The position numbers and the translations under genes were made by a program. Shown one piece after another: positions 1 to 32,425 of a stretch of DNA of 64,000 bases (its first letter is position 1; each line of letters begins with the position of its first letter). Where the stretch lies: assembly GCF_964340395.1 (NCBI RefSeq), contig NC_135549.1:25817342-25881341 (forward strand), given 5' to 3'. The stretch is from Glandiceps talaboti (taxonomy: Eukaryota > Hemichordata > Enteropneusta > Spengelidae). The notes under the pieces were generated by a model. It was not told where the DNA came from. It saw only the letters and a list, made by a program, of their open reading frames with translations, and ran no database searches.

Positions 1-4
1 ATCG

Positions 5-372
5 TGTATGTATTTATGTGTGAGTGTATGTATGTATGTATGTATGTATGTATGTATGTATGTATGTATGTATGTATGTATGTGTGTGTGTATGTGTGTA
101 TGTATGTATGTATGTGTGTGTGTATGTATGTATGTATGTATGTATTTATGTGTGAGTGTACGTATGTATGTACGTATGTATGTATGTATGTATGTATGTA
201 TGTATGTATGTATGTGTATGTATGTATGTATGTATGTATGTATGTGTGTGTATGTGTGTATGTATGTATGTGTGTGTGTATGTGTGTATGTATGTATGTA
301 TGTATGTATGTGTATGTATGTATGTATGTATGTATGTATGTATGTATGTATGTGTGTGTATGTGTGTATGTA

Positions 373-404
<32 letters not shown>

Positions 405-438
405 TGTATGTATGTATGTGTGTATGTATGTATGTATG

Positions 439-468
<30 letters not shown>
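5..468. repeat. TGTA/TG microsatellite
   Basis: The left edge of the window is an almost pure TGTA array mixed with TG and CGTG steps. It is open in all plus-strand frames, so the long Cys-Val-Tyr-Met reading frames across it are artefacts. It lies just 3' (in gene sense) of the last visible exon of the ARM-repeat gene. Confidence 0.97.
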
Positions 469-469
<1 letters not shown>

Positions 470-509
470 TTATCGTTATATTAATGTTTTGACAACATAG
501 TATACTTAC

Positions 510-638
510 TAATTCTTGACAGTGTTAGAAGTAAACAACAGCAAGATGTATGTAGTTCTAAATCGTCGTGAAACATTTTCATGTGTCCCATAGCAGAAAC
601 GTGAACATTTGCACTCGTTAGCGTACTACAGGCTTTTC
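510..638 (-). CDS. ARM-repeat gene, exon 8 (last in window)
   Basis: This is a 129-nt exon, phase 1 at both ends, with a TTTTTAATAG acceptor and a GTAAGT donor. It encodes [20 protein letters not shown] and then [11 protein letters not shown], again one ARM repeat. The donor shows that the gene continues beyond the left edge. Confidence 0.72.
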
Positions 639-3600
639 CTATTAAAAATAAAATATAACAGTTACCACCAGTACCGTTCAATCAACTCATAGGTTTATGA
701 AGTACTTACAGTAGGCTTGTATACACTATTGACAATTACAGTTCACTTTATTGCTTAATCATTGGTAGGTGTAATATTTAAAAACCTCTCCAAGTAGGAA
801 ACAAACGTCCTTGAATATAATACTAACACTATTTGTTTGTAAATATGTAATGCAGCATGTTATGGTGTATGGGAAGTCGTCTGTCATTGTCGCCACATAT
901 GCGTTAAAAGCATCCAACGCATTGCATGGCAATCAATCAATCAATCAAGTGTGTGTCAATTATAGTAATGTATATGAAACTAGATATTTACCATTATATG
1001 CAAGTTGTGTGACCAGGTTATATCCAGATTTAATAACTGGCGTTGATTCCGTTTTGTCCAAAGCCTTAATGATATATATGTGGATTTTGTTGTCCAAGAA
1101 TACACCGGTGCAATCCCCTATTATAAAAAAAAAATGGAAAACTTGCAACACTAAATAGAATAGCTGGTTCTTTTGCTACAAAGTATCATACTTCACTATT
1201 TTATACTACACCTCACCACAGTCCTACACGTTACATTGTACAGTACTGTATCACATCACACATTACACACAGCTGGTAGCTATAGGCAATTATGCGTGAA
1301 CATTGAACTGTATTTAACCAAATTTTGCTGAACTGCAACGTATTGTATTTAACTTCCATAAGAAAAAACAAGATATATCGAATTGCAATTTTTTCTGACA
1401 GATTCAAATAACAAATTAGAAGCGAATCCCAAATTTCAGAAATGCTTGACAGCATCGTCCAGAAGTGTACAACGATGAAAGTTTTTGTACTCGATCTGTG
1501 AGTAGAAGTTTTCATTTGATACTATGTACAGAAAATTTATGAACATTCATTCTTGATAATATAATATAATATAATATAATATAATATAATATAATATAAT
1601 ATAATATAGTATATTATATTATATTATATTATATTATATTATATTATATTATATTATATTATATAATTACAACAATCATACCTACTTTCGATACCAAAAT
1701 AATTATCGGCCCTTAAGTCGTTTTCTTTATTATCACTTACCTTCTACCCACTATTTGTTCTTTTATACTGGCACTAGTATGAAACTTATCTAATGATCAA
1801 AGGGTAACGTATTGATACCTAATACTACATCAACATTGTGTATTTATATTGAGAATTTTAACATAAATACTTACCTGATGTGAACAGTATACCCAATGCA
1901 TTGAAAGCGTGTTCCAATAATTCGGTACACTCACACATATTATCAATAACTGTTATGATAATATTGTAATCTTTCGTCACGGCAACTTCTAATTGAATAT
2001 TATTTCCTTCAACAAGAATATAGTAAGCATGTCATTAATTAATAAACACAATAAGAACAACGTTTTTTTGTAGCACACCTAATACATTATTTCCTAACTT
2101 GTGATTTGTCAATACGTGGCACATGATATGTAGAATGTTTGCAGGTCAAATGACGTTTACTGATCAATTTTGGACATGATACCTGTATGTCACCGAAAAC
2201 TGATAACTGATGACCTCACTTGCGCATGCGTACATGTTTTCACAGCAGACGGATATTGCGTCACCTTCATGCTGTGGAGTAGACACGAACGTAGAAATTT
2301 CACGGGTTTTACAATTTTCTGAAGGCAAACTTGCCAACTTGTGTCAGAAAGGATTTTGAATTTAAAAGCCGGTAATTATTAAAGCAGTAAACTTTTGCAG
2401 ATTGTCATATATACGAAAACCCTACTGTGTACATGTAATCTTAAGCTTACCCTACATATTATAGGCACGGCATGCAAGGTAGCAAATGATGTGGTGTTAG
2501 AGACACATGTTGACTGATCGTACTCATACAAATCATACGTCAGTTTCCCTTATTAGGCCTGTAGATCACCCCCAACACAGACTGTTTTCCAAGAGCAAAG
2601 CCCAGGGGAAACAGACTGTGCTGGGGTGACGTGACCCACAGTCCCTCGAGGAAACAGACATATGATGTAGCCCTCCTGTTCAGTCAACGTGTTTAATTGT
2701 ATTACCTAGACCGATGACACCAAACATTACTAACGTTTTCAAACTTATTCAAAACAGAGAAAACACATCACATCTAAACGTTTTCAAGTGTCTATACCAC
2801 GTGTCAATACCTCATTCTTTATATATTTAGCGTAAATACTGTAAAGTTACTAAATTATATATTTATATATTTAGCGTAAATACTGTAAAGTTACTAAATT
2901 GAATAATTTCTGTATTTGATTATTACCGTTTTTAAGCAGCTGAGTCAGTGCTTTGAATACTTGTATTTGTAGATGGTGGTTATCTGGAAACGTCGCCATT
3001 GTCTTCATAATACACTTTCTCGTGTTCTTCTGAAGTACACGGTTGTGAACTGTCACTGTTAATAAATCATGTAACAATTATGTCTTAATGGTACATTTTT
3101 CCTGCGTATAATCACACAATAATACTTATCATTACAATGTCTCTGGATAGAGACCCACTGAACTTTGTATTTTCCACTTATTCACTATCATTCTAATTCC
3201 TGAAGCATGACGACTTAACTCATAAATAATATGGGCCAATATCTTCCCAAGACGATTATTTAAGAATGTTCAGTTTTCCAACGCATGTTTCGTCTAAATA
3301 TGAAGAAGAGGTTTTAGTTCATATATACCCATAGTAACAAGTTGTCCAACAGTCTCCATGGCAGCTTCAACAAAATCTTGGTTGTTGATATAGAGATCGA
3401 CTGCTTCCATGACATACCTGGTGATATTTTGATAGTAAAGGAAAACGTTGTTATTAGGTGGGCGTTTTGATACTTTGAAATCGCAATAAAAAACCAAAAA
3501 GATATAATTGTATATTCCTCTTAGTTCTTAGTTCTAAAGGACAACGTATTAGCTGTTTCCTTCAGACAAGTCAAACGTCACGAAATGTTAACTATTAAAC

Positions 3601-4259
3601 AGCAGCAGTCGTGCAGTTTAATTCAAAATACTTTGTTCTCTAAGTGAACTCTGACATCTTACAAATTAGCCAAAATAATTTGAGTAGTCGAAACTCATAG
3701 GGGCAAGCAGTGACCGTGAAGCTACTCACCGTGTTTATCAACCAACAAAAAGCACTTCACTCGTACATTCGTATCTAAAAACCTCTGTACTTTAATGGTA
3801 TTAAGCAAGAGTCGTTTTCATTTCATTGAAACCACTGCATCGTAATCCAAACATGCCACATTGGGTTTGACATAAAATAGAGGTAAGGGGGGTCAAGTTG
3901 ATCAGGTACTGTTCATGTGCATATTATCTCGAGTTCAAGGTACATGGTAACACATACGTTTACGTTAAGTGATGATAGGAATGTTTCATTACCTGTCGCC
4001 TCTGGCCTTAACAATGCCACTTCTCAGCTTACAACTTCGTTCCATTAACGTTGATAGCGCCATGCAACAAACCTGAAACGCAAGGAAACGGTGATGAGGA
4101 GACAGGTTGACATTGATATACTAACGAAATTAACGAACCTTATTTCCGCATTTCACTATAAGTCATCTTGTTTGAGGGCTGCGTTGGTTGGTTGGTTGGT
4201 TGGTTGGTTGGTTGGTTGGTTGGTAGGTAGGTAGGTAGGTAGGTAGGTAGGTTGGTTGG

Positions 4260-4356
<97 letters not shown>

Positions 4357-4425
4357 GAATCATATGATTGATTTTGATTGGTTGGCTGGCTGAGTGAGTG
4401 AGTGAGTGAGTGAGTGAGTGAGTGA

Positions 4426-4489
<64 letters not shown>

Positions 4490-6102
4490 ATGTATTTGTT
4501 TGTCTGATTGATTGATTGTTTGTTTGTTTGATGGTTGGTTGGTTGTTTGGTTGGTTGGTTGGTTGGTTGGTTGGTTGGATTAGTTGATTGTTTTATGAAA
4601 CTTTCTATTTGTCACTTTGAGAGGAGCATGACCTCAGATGGAATCCTTACCTGGGTTTTGTTGTTGTTCTATTTTCATTTTGTTATTTTATTTATTCAGA
4701 GTCTTAGCTCTATTGTGCCATCATGCCCATGTTCTACCCAGAACCATAAAATTACTATTACCTGTTGGATTCTTGGGTCCGATTGGTGAGTTTTCATTAT
4801 GTGTAGTAACATAGTCTGTATATCGTTGTCTTCTAGTATTCTTACATTACGATCTGAAAATAGATTATTGACAATTCAATCTCAATGTGTATTAACAGAA
4901 TAAGGACTTGCAATCCCGGATTCCCTCCCCCACCCCCACCCCCAACTCCAACCCCAACCCCAACCCCACCGTCAGTGATATTTTAGGTCCATCTATTTTC
5001 TTTTCGAATGGGTTGATGTGTCGGTTGGACTGCTACGCATACATCACACAAGGGTTCACACAAAGTCCAACTATAATGTAGATGGTTTGGTGTTCTCAAA
5101 TTCTGGCGTCAAACGTTACAAACTGAAACAAGTTGTGCCGTTGATGTGCGTTCCAGGGTTGAGCATCTAAGCCAAATAATACATCTACTACCAGTATTTA
5201 TACTGTTCTATTGTGTCTTCTAAGCCCAGTGGGCTGGATGTGGCAACTCCTTAATTTATACGGTACATGTATTTGTATTGAACGAAATGTTCACTTGGTA
5301 AGCCCACATAGGACACGTAAATAAATAAAACAAACAAACTGCTAAATCAGAGTGACTATAGAGTTTCAATTAGGCCATAGACCCTGTTGGTGGATGGTCT
5401 ATGATTAGGCAGCATGATTTCTTTTAGGAACCGGTCAGTTTCTCCAGCCGGGGGGGGGGGGTTCGGTGGATTCTTCCATCGGGCCGACAAAACATCACTG
5501 ATCCCCCGTATCAATAAAACCAAAAACAGGCTGACCCCCCCCCCCCCCGCCCATCACTTAATTCTAAAACGTAATGACCCCCCCCCATATATAATATTCA
5601 TATGACAGGTATTTTTTTATCGTGACTCCGTGGACTACGTGGCTTTCTCGCAAATATTTTATAAGATCACGGATTAGCGCTATCATAATTATAATCATTG
5701 ACTACGCAGGGAAAATATATTCGAAAGGAGTTTAATAGCATCTTGACAGTGAAAGGTAGGGGGGGGGAAGCTTGAGAAGGAAATATGTATATCTCTTGTG
5801 GGGGGTCCATTTTATCTCACTAAGTGTGAATACAAATCGATGTCACTTTCTAATTTGTTACAAAAAATGTTATATGAGATGTAACAAAAAACATCTTGCC
5901 GCCAAATTGAAATTCTATAGTCTCTCTGTTTTGGTAGTAAATATCTTGATTACTTACTGTATTCCACTCGTTCTATCAAAAGGGTTATAGCTTCATAGAG
6001 TTCATCAGGTGTAGACGATCCATCCCTCAATTGCGTTAGTATTCTTCGAGTTTTCAGCCCTTCTGCAAGTCTACGTATACTAAGCCTGTCTCGACGTAAC
6101 AT
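510..6102 (-). CDS. ARM-repeat protein gene, partial (eight exons, 3' end off the window)
   Basis: Eight minus-strand exons join in one frame: 5958-6102, 4762-4853, 3993-4072, 3329-3417, 2927-3055, 1875-1988, 992-1117 and 510-638. Each internal junction has an AG acceptor and a GT donor, and the phases match (1, 0, 2, 1, 1, 1, 1). The 301 residues consist of tandem helical repeats of about 40-43 residues with the armadillo pattern, for example [40 protein letters not shown] and [19 protein letters not shown]. The four most 3' exons are 114-129 nt, phase 1 at both ends, and each holds about one repeat. Similar ARM repeats occur at the N-terminus of LRRK/Roco kinases and in several other ARM proteins, and the visible part has no catalytic domain to choose between them. 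The start is placed at the ATG at 6102 (A at -3), but an upstream exon is not excluded. The 3' part is missing beyond position 510. Confidence 0.72.
992..1117 (-). CDS. ARM-repeat gene, exon 7
   Basis: This is a 126-nt exon, phase 1 at both ends, with a pyrimidine-rich TTTTTTTTATAATAG acceptor and a GTAAAT donor. It encodes [20 protein letters not shown] and then [11 protein letters not shown], a diverged repeat. Confidence 0.68.
1555..1665. repeat. Palindromic ATAAT/ATATT pentanucleotide array
   Basis: About ten ATAAT units are followed, after a centre near 1609, by about ten ATATT units, so the whole block is self-complementary. It sits in the intron between exons 6 and 7 of the ARM gene. 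Confidence 0.95.
1875..1988 (-). CDS. ARM-repeat gene, exon 6
   Basis: This is a 114-nt exon, phase 1 at both ends, encoding [20 protein letters not shown] and then [11 protein letters not shown]. The acceptor is TTCAATTAG and the donor TCAG|GTAAGT. Confidence 0.72.
2532..2666. repeat. Nested fold-back element
   Basis: The inner arms 2566-2590 and 2607-2629 are near-perfect inverted repeats around ACAGACTGT. The outer arms 2532-2548 and 2650-2666 (ATCATACGTC..TTTCC against GGAAACAGACATATGAT) pair around them. No coding potential is seen, and it is a likely MITE remnant in an ARM-gene intron. Confidence 0.7.
2818..2900. repeat. 44-bp tandem duplication (two copies)
   Basis: The block containing TTAGCGTAAATACTGTAAAG occurs twice with a 44-bp period and no visible mismatch in the core. 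It lies in the intron just past the donor of ARM exon 5, and the identity suggests a recent duplication. Confidence 0.9.
2927..3055 (-). CDS. ARM-repeat gene, exon 5
   Basis: This is a 129-nt exon, phase 1 at both ends, and codes for one 43-residue repeat ([20 protein letters not shown] then [10 protein letters not shown]). The acceptor is TTAACAG and the donor ACG|GTAATA. A 44-bp tandem duplication begins 26 nt past the donor, in the intron. Confidence 0.75.
3329..3417 (-). CDS. ARM-repeat gene, exon 4
   Basis: The acceptor is ATATCACCAG and the donor ATGG|GTATAT. Phase is 2 in and 1 out. It encodes [20 protein letters not shown] followed by ETVGQLVTM, a textbook ARM helix 2 and helix 3. 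Confidence 0.75.
3993..4072 (-). CDS. ARM-repeat gene, exon 3
   Basis: The acceptor is GCGTTTCAG and the donor ACAG|GTAATG. Phase is 0 in and 2 out. It encodes [20 protein letters not shown], which continues the helix pair of the preceding exon. Confidence 0.72.
4183..4580. repeat. Compound microsatellite (GGTT, GGTA, GATT, GAGT, GT)
   Basis: Successive arrays are GGTT 4183-4223, GGTA to about 4250, GATT 4258-4354, GAGT 4391-4430, GT 4431-4486 and GGTT again near 4530-4580. They fill most of the intron between ARM exons 2 and 3. Confidence 0.95.
4762..4853 (-). CDS. ARM-repeat gene, exon 2
   Basis: The acceptor is CTATTTTCAG and the donor CAG|GTAATA. Phase is 1 in and 0 out, with an in-frame join on both sides. 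It encodes the first clear ARM helix pair ([20 protein letters not shown]). Confidence 0.72.
4921..4972. repeat. C-rich tract (CCCCA/ACCCCA)
   Basis: A run of CCCCCA and AACCCC units sits in the first ARM-gene intron. The opposite strand is G-rich and could form a quadruplex. This is a low-complexity call only. Confidence 0.8.
5453..5588. repeat. Poly-G and poly-C tracts
   Basis: A run of G near 5452 and runs of C near 5536 and 5580 flank otherwise unremarkable intronic sequence. The 63-residue plus-strand frame across them is not supported as coding. Confidence 0.7.
5958..6102 (-). CDS. ARM-repeat gene, exon 1 (putative start)
   Basis: Residues 1-48, beginning [16 protein letters not shown] and ending LLIERVEY, then a GTAAGT donor in phase 1. 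The helix-rich charged sequence fits the N-terminal cap of an ARM array. The reading frame stays open upstream of the ATG, and a CAG acceptor exists near 6150, so the true 5' boundary is uncertain. Confidence 0.55.
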
Positions 6103-6229
6103 CTTCAGGTGTGTTTTATTTATACCTTTATCACGACACGTTTGACATCTGTTTGAATAAAGAGTACTCGGTATTTTTAACATCAGAGTCATTCTCATAT
6201 AGCTCAATACATACCGAGTGGTCATTAAT

Positions 6230-9160
6230 ATTTATTAAGATTTTACGTTTAGATATTAAATCTGTCAACAAACTTATTCATAAATATAATAGACAAAATA
6301 TCATTCTTTTTCACATTTCAAAATTTCAAATATTTTCTATTCTAAAAGTATACATCCCAAAATAAGAAGAAAAAAAACCTATTATTTTCTTTGAGCGACA
6401 AGATCAATTTTAAACTTGACAAAATATTGCCAATCCTTTTATATGAGGGTGGGACGAATATCATAATTGCAAAACAGTATTTCGTATTTTAAGAAATCAC
6501 GGTGGATCTAACACATCAAGCTGAGAGTACTGGTGTTAACAAATTACAAGTTTACATAATGCAATTGCAAACAAAAATAGCGGGAAATTGTTGTGACAAA
6601 ATTCAAAACTCTATCATATGTATGAAACTGTGAAGTGTCAAACATATAGAAGCTTTTCATATTTGACTAACCTATATATACATTATCTACATCATTCTGA
6701 TAAGATTAAAGCATGGCAAGAACAGCGAGTATGCATTAACTTCACGTACCGGACAGAAAAAAGTCCTTAAAACGTCTACAATTGACAGAGAACTTGTTTG
6801 AGTGATAGGATGAACCTATAAATCATATCATAGATTTGTATTACATGTACAGTTCACCGATATACTGCATGATTAAATGTGTCAAATTTATTCACACGGC
6901 TTCAGTTTTGAAGTACTTAATGGTAGACATGTTTGGGGTCTCTTTTCATGTCCAACATGTAAGGGTTAACCGCCAAGATGCAAGTCGTCATTTTTCACAT
7001 TCGAAATTCAATATTTATATTCGTTTGTATTCATTATCTCACACGAATATCCACCATGTGAATGGGAACAGATTTTCAAACCGCCATGGAAAGATGTCGT
7101 TCCTATTCCGCATTAGGGTGGAGGGGAAAACAAATACATGGGGACTCTACATGTATGTATATGATATAATGCCAGCAGGGTAATTATTTTGTTTCCGTGC
7201 CGTGATGAACGCTTACCTGATGTAAGATTATACTTAGAGAAGGGGCACACCTGTATGCTCTGTGACAAAAGCACATAGACACAACTCTTGAATTTAGGTC
7301 AACTTCACAAAGGCACTCTGTCATAGTATACTAGGGACATTATTCAATAATCTTTCCGTAAAGACATACATGTAACAATGATCATGCATTTTACAGGTGG
7401 TCATTTTGTTTTGCGGCATTTTAGATGTAACGTTTCCCCAAAAGAGCGAGACGTTGGAACAACCGACAAAAAAAGGTGATACTTATTTGAGTTCATGTTT
7501 ACATGGTCATTATCCTGATTAGCTTTAGGAGCAACACTCTGGTATGTGACACCCTTCATGGTGATTGACAAGTATATTATGTTCGTGATTCACCGACGAC
7601 AACAAAGGATACCCCAAACACCCGAGTATGGCTGCGTACACTGTCAGTTTTGGTTAGCTGACAGCGAATAGTGTGCCATGTTAAATGTTGACTGATTTAC
7701 CTTCATTAGTTACCAGGAACCTGAGTTAAGTCATTACAACGGCGATGAAACGCTCCATGAAAGTCCAAATTATGATGACATTCGACCTCTGATATTAACC
7801 AGTCAACACTTAATTCCTTTGGTCCGAAAACAACGTACGTGTACGTGTTCCGTCACATTCGTAGCATGATCATTACTCTGCCGGCCATGTTGTCACTGTT
7901 AGTGTTATTGGGTTAAGGCCAGTAATCGTCAATGCTTTTCTCGAGAACTCGTTAACATATTCCTTGTACACAAGTGTTTGTTCGAGCGATTCACAATACA
8001 ATACAAGGAGCTGCGAGCCCATTGCGTGGTTGGAGGTGAAAGGTTATCTGCGGTCATCTGTCAAAGGTCTATAGACGAAACGTACTTCCTATTCGAAACG
8101 TGCAGTGGGCGTGAAATACCATTATGTTATGGGGAGGTATTTGAACAGAATTAAACACAGCCTAGCCTACTACATTGTGTATATTCTAATAGTATACAAA
8201 AAGATTTAACATTTACTGGTTTGATTTTATCTATCTAACGAGCAGTATATGTACATATATTGACAATTGCTATAGATTCTTCACACTATTCATCACAGAT
8301 TCCAATAAAACGAAAAACGAAACAACATCAGTTGAGCTATCCTTTCCACAAACTAACATATACTCTCCAATGTACCAACTGTATTCCTACAGTAAGGCTC
8401 TACATTTGATGAGTTCGATAAAAACTTCATCAGTGCGCGCGATTTCACAGACAACTCACTACCATTTCTATAGTCCAGTATCATTTGGCGCCATCTTGGC
8501 CAAAGTTAGGTATTGCCTAATTTTCAAGCAACTTCAAGTTTCCAAGATGGTAGTTGGACGATATTCTCAAATATTGTACGATGGCTATATACAAATGATA
8601 GAATTATGACAGATTATACAGTAAATAAAGTAAAGATATTGTGAACTATGAACACAAATGGCATTGATAATAACACAGTATTTTAACCGCCAGCTCAATG
8701 TGTTTAGCGACAATTTACGTTAAAAACGTTAAAACCACATGTACACGGACGTAGTTTGCTTCTGTAGTCCAAAAATATTCGTTTGTTTGTTTGTTTGTTT
8801 TTCCGCCTGTATGTTTTTGTATTTACATTTTGTAAGTGTATGTGTTTTTTGTTTTCTATATGCTGGATGGCCTTATTACATTGATACCGAAAAACAAACA
8901 TTGCGTATGTTATAGAAATTTACTGACAACTTTGTGAAGATTTTCGAATAATAATGTCATATTACGCCATTAAAATAAACCCAACTTTTTTTCTCTCTGA
9001 ATTGTTTTTTTTACAGTAAATCTGGTGACAAGGATAAAAGAATGCTAACTATGTGGATTATCATTACAAACCTTAACCTTGCGGAATCACTTCATTATCT
9101 GCGTACGTACGTCAATACTTTATACGTGTGTCAGTATAACGAATAACAATGGGAAACGTT
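6230..9160. other. Intergenic or 5' intronic sequence, no gene seen
   Basis: AT-rich unique sequence without a convincing exon. A 43-nt stretch at 7217-7259 on the minus strand has both splice signals, but its phase does not join the next exon. If the ARM gene has a distant first exon, this is its intron. Confidence 0.5.
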
Positions 9161-9167
9161 TCATTAC

Positions 9168-9230
9168 CATATATTCTTTGGCTCCCAAGGATTTTAGTCT
9201 TCCATCATTGCTGACATCAACCACCGTACT
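9168..9230 (-). CDS. Candidate upstream exon (possible 5' exon of the ARM gene)
   Basis: A 63-nt segment between a CTGTCTAG acceptor and an ATG|GTAATG donor is open only in one frame, which reads STVVDVSNDGRLKSLGAKEY. The amphipathic, ARM-like sequence and good junctions suggest an exon. No exon linking it to 5958-6102 was found, so membership of that gene is a guess. Confidence 0.28.
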
Positions 9231-9678
9231 CTAGACAGACCCGATTTGAAGTTGCGTAGTGTCTATCTCTTTCAAGTCTTTGTGTACAAGTATCGAGCTT
9301 CGTAGACGCTATTGGTATGTAGTACAGTTTACACACTACTACACACCTGGTTATAAATCCACATCTATCGTAATGGCATCAGCAACAAAATTACAGCACA
9401 TAGATTATGAAGTGATATCTATATTTAGAAGTTTTTTGGAGTGGCAGACTAGTTCCGGCTTGTTCAACAAGCCAAAGGGATTTCACTGGTATTGTGCCAA
9501 ATGTTAATACCAAGAACTTGTTCGCCTTCAACAATTGAATTGTAAAGTAGTAATTTATACATGGAAGAACGCACCCAAAGTCATATTGCTTGCCCTACCC
9601 CAGACAGTCCATCTAGATCTTGATAGAATAACTACTGGGTTTTGCGTGAGTAAGTGTATATTGTGATTTGAGTAAGTG

Positions 9679-9683
<5 letters not shown>

Positions 9684-9760
<77 letters not shown>
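9684..9760. repeat. GA microsatellite
   Basis: Uninterrupted GA dinucleotide array of about 77 bp. Confidence 0.97.
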
Positions 9761-9763
<3 letters not shown>

Positions 9764-9769
9764 CCTCAT

Positions 9770-11010
9770 ATTGTTTTTTGCCTTATGTATGTTTCATTTT
9801 TATATCATTTTTCCCGCTTACATTAATTTCGTAAATAGAAAATACGAATTCCATACGTGTTTATGAGATTCATTGACTTACTGTCTGCTACTTTATGTCA
9901 TTTAAAAAATAATAAATCACACTTCATTTTATAACCCAAACATAGTCTGGTCACGACTTATAACCTGGTCTTATTAACGTACAGACACGACAGATAGACT
10001 CTCATTGGCAAATGTTACCATGTTGGTTTTCTGGATAATTACCGCATCAGAATGACTTAGCTACTTTTACGGAGAAAACAACCCGCAGTGATAAACCATT
10101 TGTGATCAATGAAAGGAATTTCAAAAGAAACATTCAATTCACACAATTACGTCATCGTGTTCTGAACTACAACGAAAATCTCACTGCTTACTATATGTCG
10201 AAATGAAAGTACGGTATACAGCGACGTGCAAACTTTGTACAACGATACTCCCACGCAATGTCTACAGATTTGTCGTAATTGTCACTTGACATTCGTGGCA
10301 TTTAAGGCTGTCTGCCAAAAATCGACTTGCTCGAGACAACTATATGAAACTAAGATAACAAAGCAAAATTTACGACGGGGGGGGGGGTGGCACTGAGGAG
10401 ATGCATTTCTATATGACCACATTTCATAGCCCCATGCAATTGAATGTATTCCTTTACAGCAGAGCAGTGGAGTTTCGTTATCAACAATAACTTAACCACT
10501 TTGTCAGAAAAGTTCAGATTGAGGTGAACAACTTTATGAACACTTGTTGGCTCTAATATTAACCTTAATAAATTTACTACTATAATGGCAGGAGGTAGTA
10601 TCAAGTTTTAAATTCCATCTTGACTTAGTGTACAACCTTGCTTTTTACATGAAGCCACTGGTAGTCATCTTTACAGGTAGATAATTTATGTAGGATTTTA
10701 TTAATGACAGAATTTTTAACATTTTCGATGCTTTATAAAGGTTGAATGTGTCTTTAAGCCATAAAAAGAAAATTAAATTTCGCCACCCCCCCCCCCCCCA
10801 CAATCAAATATCTGTGGCTTCCTTTCACACCGATTCCAACTCCCTTGTGCCGTAATTTTCCTGCTTACTCCCCTACTTTGTCAGGTTTTTATGGGATAGT
10901 ATTTCACTATAAAGTAGTTTAGCATGTTGGATGCTATCATTTTTTTTCACAACCCGATAATGACATAGGTCCAGGGCCTCGGGCTATGGCAAGTAATAAA
11001 TGCTATTGAT
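9770..11010. other. Intergenic sequence, no gene seen
   Basis: No ORF with splice support and no RNA gene was recognised. It holds a poly-G run at about 10377 and a poly-C run at about 10785, and otherwise unique AT-rich DNA 3' of the discoidin gene. Confidence 0.5.
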
Positions 11011-11018
11011 GGAATTAC

Positions 11019-11221
11019 ATACACACACAGACAGACAGACAGATAGACAGACAGACAGACAGACAGACAGTCAGTCAGTCAGTCACAGTCAGTCAGTCAG
11101 CCAATCAGTCAGTCAGATATACAGATAGACATACATACATACATACATACATACATACATACATACATACATACATACATACATACATACATACATACAG
11201 ACCGACATATAGACACACATA
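11019..11221. repeat. Compound CAGA / CAGT / CATA microsatellite
   Basis: Arrays of ACAG, then AGTC, then CATA repeats lie just beyond the probable polyadenylation site of the discoidin gene. Confidence 0.95.
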
Positions 11222-11322
11222 CACATAGTACAGACACTCAATCAGAACAACAGCACTCAATCTGATAATAGTTTCTTGCATGTACTTAAGATAATTATCC
11301 AAATCTCATACATTCTCCACGA

Positions 11323-11328
11323 TTTAAT
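11323..11328 (-). terminator. Possible polyadenylation signal ATTAAA
   Basis: ATTAAA on the minus strand, 183 nt downstream of the TAA stop of the discoidin/fibrinogen-like gene. It is the first plausible signal after the stop, and no cleavage site is visible from sequence alone. Confidence 0.4.
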
Positions 11329-11510
11329 AAATATACAAATTATCCCAATATACATTATTAAAGTACACATCAATTTTGCAATAACAAAACGAAATATACT
11401 AAACAATATAAGAAATATGAATTAACAAGTTCAATGTTAATGTTAGAAGAGATAACGTAATCCAAGAAGGTTGTCAATTTCCATGCAGCGATTCCAACAT
11501 AGCACCTGGG

Positions 11511-31400
<19,890 letters not shown>

Positions 31401-32425
31401 CTAATGAAATATAAAAAAGTCCAAAGGACCACTGTGTGTTATTTATGATACTGACTTTGCATATCTCAAAAACTGACATTCTAGGTCAGATGCTCGCTGC
31501 CCCCTGTGGCTTTACAGCAAATGTGTTATTAGTGTAGCCAGTCACTATAGAAGAGTGGTCTGAGGTACAGTATAACATATAACCCCCCCCCCCCCCCATC
31601 AAGACCGAAAAAATAGTCACGTTTTGTAAATATAATTCTTATATCGATGTAAGCTGTTTGAATCAAAGTTATTAAGTATCAAAAATATCAAGGAAATAAA
31701 AACATCCGTATTTTCGAGGCGGAAAAGATAATATCGTCAAAGTCGCAAAGTAAATATTGTGTGGGCGGGAAACTTAATATATAGAAACGAATATTGTCAA
31801 TATATATACAAAATATGTGAGACCGTCTACTAAGGTTTCGTAGACGGACCATCTCTGAAACTCACAAGTCGATTTTTTACTCTGGCCCTTATCCAGTCAC
31901 AAACACACTAATGTACAAGTACAACTATGAATATTTTGTCTAAAAAGTTGAAATATACCAAAATTCGGGTTTATTTCGTGACTTTTACTGGCACGCCTGG
32001 ACGGGAAGATAATTAATAATTAAAGTCAAGATTTTCGAATCGTCTCTTAGGCATAGTACCATTTCATCACTCAACGAAAGAACGGTATAACCTTTTTTTC
32101 GATCGTAACTTTACTGTAAACTCAAACAACTAGAAGAATAGTGTTCTGACCTGTAAATAATGATCTGAAAGACTGCATCTAGTCGCTATGTCAACCGAAG
32201 GTTGTTGTTTTTAAAAAATGATTTGAGAAATAGCCAAGTGTATCTACAGCCTAAATAATGACTCAGTGATGTCACGATCACGTTATATTCCCTACATCCT
32301 TACACCGATATTGACAACTGCACCAACACTATTTTCAAGCGCAATTATTTTTAGTTAACTGACTAAAAAGAAAATGCCCTACACTAATTATTTCAAAGTA
32401 AAGTAAAGTATGGATTAGAACGTAC

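Noticed and set aside
4-500. Long plus-strand frames rich in Cys, Val, Tyr and Met
   Set aside because: They are translations of the TGTA microsatellite, open in every frame.
7217-7259. Possible minus-strand exon of 43 nt with CACAG acceptor and GTAAGC donor
   Set aside because: No frame joins it in phase to 5958-6102. It could be a UTR exon, but nothing else supports it.
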